This document shows positions 58,429-64,000 of a stretch of 64,000 bases of DNA, piece after piece. The position numbers were made by a program, and so were the translations under genes. Below the pieces are notes generated by a model, which was not told the DNA's origin, did not search any database, and was given only the letters and a program-made list of their open reading frames with translations. Numbering within the stretch: position 1 is the stretch's first letter; the number at the start of each line of letters is the position of its first letter. The DNA lies in assembly GCA_025677835.1 (NCBI GenBank), contig JAIXMR010000002.1, forward strand, positions 248,001-312,000. The letters run 5' to 3'. This DNA is from Sporodiniella umbellata. Lineage: Eukaryota > Mucoromycota > Mucoromycetes > Mucorales > Rhizopodaceae.

Positions 58429-61004
58429 TTTTAGAGTTTCTTTTCTGTGATACGAAGTTTTTGTTTGTTTGGTTTCTTGATATCTTAAGCCGTTTTGAAA
58501 GGGAGAAAGGTTTATACAAATATATGTAAATATGTGTAGAAAAGAAAAAAGAAAAAAAGAAAGAAAAAGTCGCACTTAAGCGTTCTTTTTTTGTGGTACA
58601 AATATATCGCGTCTTGCTTTTATCTAAAAAAAAACTGCTTGGTAAGTCAAGGAATAAAAGGGATCTGACTGAAAGCAAGTACTGCGACTCAGGCTTATTC
58701 CTGAAATTTTTTGAGTGTGCTCATAGCTCTATCGATACCTAACATGTCAGCTATTTTTTTTTGGAAAAACGAAAACGAAAAAAAAAACACGACAAAAATT
58801 TTCATAACAGAAGTTTATAATGATTTCATACAATCGTATAGTATTTATATGTACAACTAGTAAACAAGCGAACAAATAGCAGGCTTTCAAACGGCATCTG
58901 TGGGGAAAGGCCAAGTTGCTTTTGAGTGAGTTTTCTTGGATTTAAAGATAAGCCTTTATTGAACGAGTTAACGTAAATAAAATACTCATGAATAAATAGA
59001 GAGCCATTGTTTTTGGTAAATAATGATTGATCCGGAAAAGACATTTGCGGACTGCCTGATTGTATTCTATCAAACCTTTTGATGTTAACCAGTGAACGCA
59101 TATTTCAAAGTGTGTGGTACTCGCTATCAAATCCTTAGGTCATATTACCATGTCTATTAAATAAGTACGACCAAAGCATACACATATATATGCTTTCGAT
59201 TGAGTTTTTTATGGTAGAATAAAGACTTAATGGACTGCTGCGGAAAAACGAAGTGAACTATGGTTTCTTCTCATGATAAAAGTCAATATTGACCAGTTCG
59301 TATGTACATTTTTAACACAGGTTGATTTTTTTGAATAAGGTTTTTTTTTAAAAAAAAAACATAGCTGAAAAAAGCGTGAAACTCGTTTTAAAATAAGAAA
59401 CGAAAGGTTTTTTTAGTAGCTAAATGGCATTACAGTTGAACTTTTTTTGTAATTGTCTTATATTTGAATTTGTTTACAGTGCCTATAGATGATGGTTGCA
59501 GTGAGATAGCGGGCTTTCAATACCCTTTTACTGCAAAATAGTTAGATCTCTGCCAGCAAAGGACAGTATACAAGTCGCGCTCGATGCCCAAGTCGGAAGA
59601 GTAAACCTGATGATTAAACCTAACCGGACAATAAACATTCATATGTCTACTCGAAACTTTTGGGATATTAACAATCACATTATCTCGCTGTTCAAACTGA
59701 AGCGGTCCCTCGTTCTTAATGAGTAGGCCAACTAGACGACTCACCGCACGTCAAATGGTTTAAACAGTGGCCGGCATAAATTCATTTCTCTTCTAAACTA
59801 TTTTTCAGTTTTATTTAATGATGAGATACTATCTTTGTCCTTCAAAAAGTGTACAAATATACCATGTAAACAATTCTGGCGCCCCAGAATCCTCCCGTAA
59901 GTTCGCATTCTATGGTATTGGCTGACACATGACAAACCATACTCAAATTCATACCTAGCTTCATGATACAAAAACTATTTCATTGCTCCATATGTGTCAC
60001 CTCTATAATGAAAAAATCGAACGCTTACTGGTTAACTACCCAAAGAAATGGTTAGTATGGCAAAATGCATTATCTCATTTTCCACTGTACCTACAGTTTT
60101 AGCTTTACGGACCAAGACCAACAAGTGGCTCTAGGATGGGCAAAAAAATTTGTACACCAATAACTTACTGATATCTCTTAACTGCTACTACTATCACCGC
60201 CCCTCAAGAAGGACTCAATGACTTTGTCCTGAAATCAAATTATATGCCACTCATGGCCAAACCAAGCAAAGAGGCTCTTGGTCAATCGTCTTGGTATTGA
60301 TTTTTATTCTCTTCATATCCTTTTTGACATGGTGGAAGTCCCTATGATGCATTAAATACCCTACATCTATATATTTGTTATTTTCCGTTTATGTTTATAA
60401 CTTCAACCTATTGTATATCTTAAAAGTTCATAAGATGTAATATATTTTACACTACTTTGTAGAACTAAAAAAGTGATATAAAATTAGATTCCGCCACCGA
60501 CAAATGAGCATAAAGCAAAAGGTTTATATAGTTTTTTTTCACAGATTTCTGTAATTGGATCGACCAAGAATAAAGGCGATTAATTTTTGACAACAAATGT
60601 ATATTGATGCAATAATATGCCGAATTGTATTCATGCAAAATAAACAGTAGCGGTGTAGCCTTTTCCAAAGGCTGATGTGACTTCTTTCTGTGCTCAAACA
60701 ACTACTAAAACAGATGACCAGTAGACCAATAGACTTCCGAACGCTCACCGCATTCTTACTTTGGCTGTGAGGTATACAGCATTAGTGATACCACGCATGC
60801 ACAAAACACATATGAAGAAAAAGTATTTCTCCAAACAACTATCGAAGAGAAAGCTAGTTTATCGACAAGTGTAAAGCGGTGGCTTTTGCTTTAAAAATCA
60901 AAACCTCTCAATACTTCAATAACCTACAAAATAAGGCAGTCACGTCAATGTTACCAAGTAGAGAAAAATCTAATGTCAAAACCGTGCATCTACTAGCTGC
61001 ATCA
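58429..61004. other. Intergenic, 2.6 kb, possible decayed coding fragments
   Basis: No intact gene found. Minus-strand frames at 58826-59130 and 59517-59744 and plus-strand frames at about 59820-60330 (phrases such as LLVNYPKKWLVWQNAL, frame-broken) have protein-like composition but many stops and no family I recognise. They may be remains of a gene or mobile element. Confidence 0.4.
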
Positions 61005-61912
61005 ATGGCAAGAAAGTTAAAAAAGAAACAGCCCATTACACTACACAAAACAGAATCAAAATTCAAGCACTCTCGCACTGAGACAGCACGTTTAATTCGC
61101 CGATTCCATGTATTAAATAAGGAACTTGCCAAATGTAAAGCTAGCCCAGAGACATCAAAACAAAAAGAAATTGAAATCCTGAAAGAAATGGAATCGCTTG
61201 GTGGATTGGATTGGTATCAAAAAGCTTCCCAATTAGGTCAAAGCAAGGCAAGAGGGGGGGATTCGTCTAAATGGTTGATACAAACCCTCAAAGCACACTG
61301 TAAAGAAGCTACTGAGTCCGTGGAAAAGCCAATCCGAGTTTTAGATGTAGGAGCTGTGGCGCCTGATAATTATAGATCATACTCTTGGATCACAGCCAAG
61401 CCTATTGACCTAAACCCCCAACATCCGGATATACAACAGCAAGACTTTCTGAAGATGGTTCCCCCTTCAGAAACAGATAAATTCGACATTGTATGTCTAA
61501 GCTTGGTTATCAATTTTGTGGGCGATCCAAAAGATCGAGGTAATTCGGGGGTATTTATGTGTTGTCAAACTAAACGAATATGCTAATTTCACAGACACTA
61601 GGACAGATGTTGATACATACACGCAATTTTCTTTCCTCTGTTAAGTCAAGCAGCCGCATGCGCTATCTGTTTTTGGTGGTGCCTTTACCATGCGTTACGA
61701 ACTCCCGGTACATGACACATGAGCATATGTTGGCTATGATGGCTTCAATTGGATACACCAAATGTATAAGCCACCATTTTTCTCACAAGTTGGCATACTA
61801 TCTATTTGAGCTAGTAGAACGCCCTGCTACCAACAATCTGAATTGGAAGAAAAAAGCTTTGCCTGGGAAAGAAGGTGGTGCGCGAAACAATTTCTGCGTC
61901 GTCATAGAATAG
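61005..61912 (+). CDS. BMT2: 25S rRNA adenine-N1 methyltransferase Bmt2
   Basis: Exons 61005-61539 and 61602-61912 give 281 aa. The N-terminus is basic (MARKLKKKQPITLHK), suited to the nucleolus. The linker RLIRRFHVLNKEL, GLDWYQKASQLGQSK, the SAM-binding VLDVGAVAPDNY, and DLNPQHPDIQQQDF all fit the Bmt2 family (yeast YBR141C), as does CLSLVINFVGDPKDRG followed by the RYLFLVVPLPCVTNSRYM core. The related human protein is SAMTOR, an S-adenosylmethionine sensor. The enzyme methylates an adenine in large-subunit rRNA. Upstream in-frame codons exist, including an ATG near 60948, but the start used gives the conserved basic N-terminus. Its stop is 21 bp from the RAD4 stop on the other strand. Confidence 0.9.
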
Positions 61913-61933
61913 TTTTCTACTTTTATTGTCTAT

Positions 61934-64000
61934 TTACATATCATCTTCTGGCAAAAAGCCTCCACCTTCATTATTTTCTTCATAATTAAATGCGCTCCAT
62001 ACGTTTTCCGAACTGTCTTCTGTCTTGCTTTTTCCATATTCGCTTTCTACTCTTGCCCTAATAAGGAGCGACTTGAAAAGTTTCCTCCATCTCAAGCATA
62101 CATCTTTTTCTCGCCTTTCAATATCCTTCATAGCCTCAGTCTGCTCCCGCTCTTCTAAAGCCTATTGAAAATAGTATAATTAGTTTTCGCACAAAAAAAA
62201 AAAAAAAAAAAAAAGAATATACATACATCCAAGATCACATCGCGAAATTCCTTTGCGACAACAATACCTGTAATGATTGGCACTGAACGCATTTTGACGA
62301 ACTCAAAACCTGTCTTTGATTATTGTTATATCTTTTCTTTATAAAGAAAAAAAAGTGAACATGAACATACCAAAGCCTCAGCATAATCTACGCCAAGATC
62401 TTTCGCAATTTTTCCAGCACCTTTAGCTATAGCATAAATTTTTTTGAATCTAGTTAGATAAAAACAGGACACAAGTGTTTTTGTTTTACTTGGAATATGT
62501 ACAGCGCCGTCGGGAAGCATTTCTGGAGTAAATAAATCGATATTTCCGTAAGTGTTTTTAGGAACCTTTCCCTTAAAATCGACCGACAAAAGATTAGAGA
62601 CATAAAAACATATAGATGAATAAGCTTACGTTAATAACAGGGTCTGGTATAATTTTTTGTGTTTGCCACTCGCCATAACAGGGTGTCAGGCCTTCTTGTC
62701 CACTTTGCTTTGCCATCTCAGCCATTCTTTTTTTTTCGAGGGTTGTTGCGACCGATTTCACCATTTTTAATGGCTGTTCGCCTTTAACAATCTCCCTCCC
62801 CTGTTTTCTAAAGTCGTTTGCAGAACATAGTGTTTTTACACATTCTCTAGAGTATACTTTTTCTCCTCGTACACTTCCTAGTACAGGACCTTTTGGGTGA
62901 AGAATTTCAAACTTTTTCAGATGTCTCTCAAGGACAAATGATGGATGGTTCTTAAAAGCGCCAATACTTGTCGGCATTTTTTCTTTTGTTTCTAGTTGTC
63001 TAAGATCGTTTTGCTCCAGTTCTTCTGTCTCATCAGGATTTGGCTTGTGACATATTATATCCATAAAAATCTCAAACCAAGGTTTTATTCCAACAGCTTG
63101 ATCGCGTTTTGTTACAGGACGTCCTCTTTGGCGGATTGCCTTATCCATATTGGAGGTGTATCTTCTGGTAACATCAGTTACATAATGCGTCTTTTGACCA
63201 TCGAAAGCTAAAACAAATGAAAGCTGATTATTATGATCCATTGCAGCTGGCTCCATCAAACCAGGCTGGTCTATGAGTGCTCGTACTGGGTCTATAGTAA
63301 GCCATCGCTTTTTTTCATCACAGTAGATTTCGGTCCATAAAGTGGGAGGTTTTGCATCTTTTTGTTTGACCGTTTTATCTAAGTTAACATATGTTCGTCT
63401 CGGTGTACGATACTGAAAGAGCGGCTTGGACCCCTCTTTCTCCTCTGTATCCGCCTTTCTGTTTTTTTTGCTCTCTTGTAGCACTTTATAAGGTAGAGGT
63501 TGAAGGGAGCATACTAAGCGCGCATTGAAATCCAATGATCTCAATAGGGCTACAAAAAGCTCAGAATAGGTATCACTATCCCCTTCCTTTTTTACAAAGA
63601 AAGAAAGAAAATCTTCGATATTGACTATTCTATCTGGGCTTTCATCTATGAGTTTCTGAATTGAAGCACAATCTATGCCGATGCATTCATGAAAGTTCCG
63701 AGTGACCTGGCCTAGCTTTATAATACAAAAATATTCTTGCCACCATTTCAAAAGCGCCTGCAGCTGGGATCTTTTGTTTTTCAGTCTTTTGATGTTGCCA
63801 GGTATAGAATTTATACAGTAAGACTGAATTTTATATCGAAACAGTTAACATTTTGTTGAATGATTGTTTTCAAAAATTACTCTGATTTTTTCATTAGAGC
63901 ACCAGTTGTTGCGCATTTTGAAATGTGCAACTAGTGTCAGAATGTGGCAGTTATGTGTCCATTCGCGAAGATTTCTTTGAAATTCAGCTTCTTGCCTTGA
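61934..64000 (-). CDS. RAD4: Rad4/XPC nucleotide-excision repair damage sensor (5' end outside window)
   Basis: Exons from the window edge: 64000-63881, 63823-62630, 62571-62490, 62426-62371, 62313-62227 and 62161-61934; all phases agree. Visible are the end of the N-terminal transglutaminase-like fold (HILTLVAHFKMRNNWC), the core TGD with FVALLRSLDFNARLVCS and LWTEIYCDEKKRWLTIDPV, BHD1 (IGAFKNHPSFVLERHLKKFE), and BHD2/3 (NTYGNIDLFTPEMLPDGAVHIP, GAGKIAKDLGVDYAEALTGFEF). XPC/Rad4 with Rad23 finds helix-distorting DNA lesions by inserting BHD hairpins and recruits TFIIH. The acceptor at 62427 was chosen over an earlier AG because it restores frame and the conserved HIPTKGAGK join. The N-terminus lies right of the window. 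Confidence 0.93.

Noticed and set aside
62371..62490. RAD4 read-through or an earlier acceptor (62450) between exons 3 and 4
   Set aside because: Read-through inserts about 20 hydrophobic residues inside BHD3 and the earlier acceptor breaks the frame; the acceptor at 62427 restores the conserved join.

Overview
This is a eukaryotic (fungal) nuclear window, most likely from Mucoromycota (Mucorales or a close relative). The DNA is AT-rich and full of A/T homopolymers. Genes are split by many short GT-AG introns of about 40-60 bp. The gene set fits: a SCAP with sterol-sensing and WD40 parts, a carotenoid cleavage oxygenase, a cytochrome P450, a beta-trefoil protein and decayed Tc1-like transposons. 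Gene models below were built by hand, by joining exons whose reading phases agree across consensus splice sites. None is supported by transcripts.

Layout. 0-8 kb: two copies of a RING-finger gene face away from each other around a complete P450 gene; a third copy lies at 51-52.2 kb. All three keep the same exon structure and about 370 bp of shared upstream DNA. 8.7-14.7 kb: an accessory island with Tc1/mariner-like ends and TA flanks. It holds two inverted, near-identical 720-bp arms, a fourfold 370-bp tandem repeat and a five-exon cargo gene of unknown function. 14.9-19.3 kb: SCAP. 22-32.9 kb: CDK10-like kinase, proteasome alpha-3 type subunit, Smr-domain protein, Prp3, ribosomal protein eL42, carotenoid oxygenase. 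34.2-46.4 kb: six minus-strand genes (Scj1-type ER J-protein, membrane-anchored amidohydrolase, Rab11-like GTPase, PP2C phosphatase, multipass membrane protein, PPR protein). 47.5-49.3 kb: a beta-trefoil gene and an STK16/Env7-like kinase whose 3' coding ends overlap. 53.5-64 kb: EME1, an Hda2/3-like protein, BMT2 rRNA methyltransferase, and RAD4/XPC running off the right edge.

The conserved genes are core eukaryotic functions with no operon-like logic between them, although three encode DNA-repair or genome-stability proteins (EME1, RAD4, the TRAIP-like RING genes). The accessory interest lies in the 8.7-14.7 kb island, the triplicated RING gene, and a decayed dispersed repeat family near 1.1-1.85, 26.8-27.65 and 46.8-47.1 kb. 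Two genes (SCAP and the third RING copy) each carry an apparent one-base shift inside a homopolymer, which could be assembly error or real damage.
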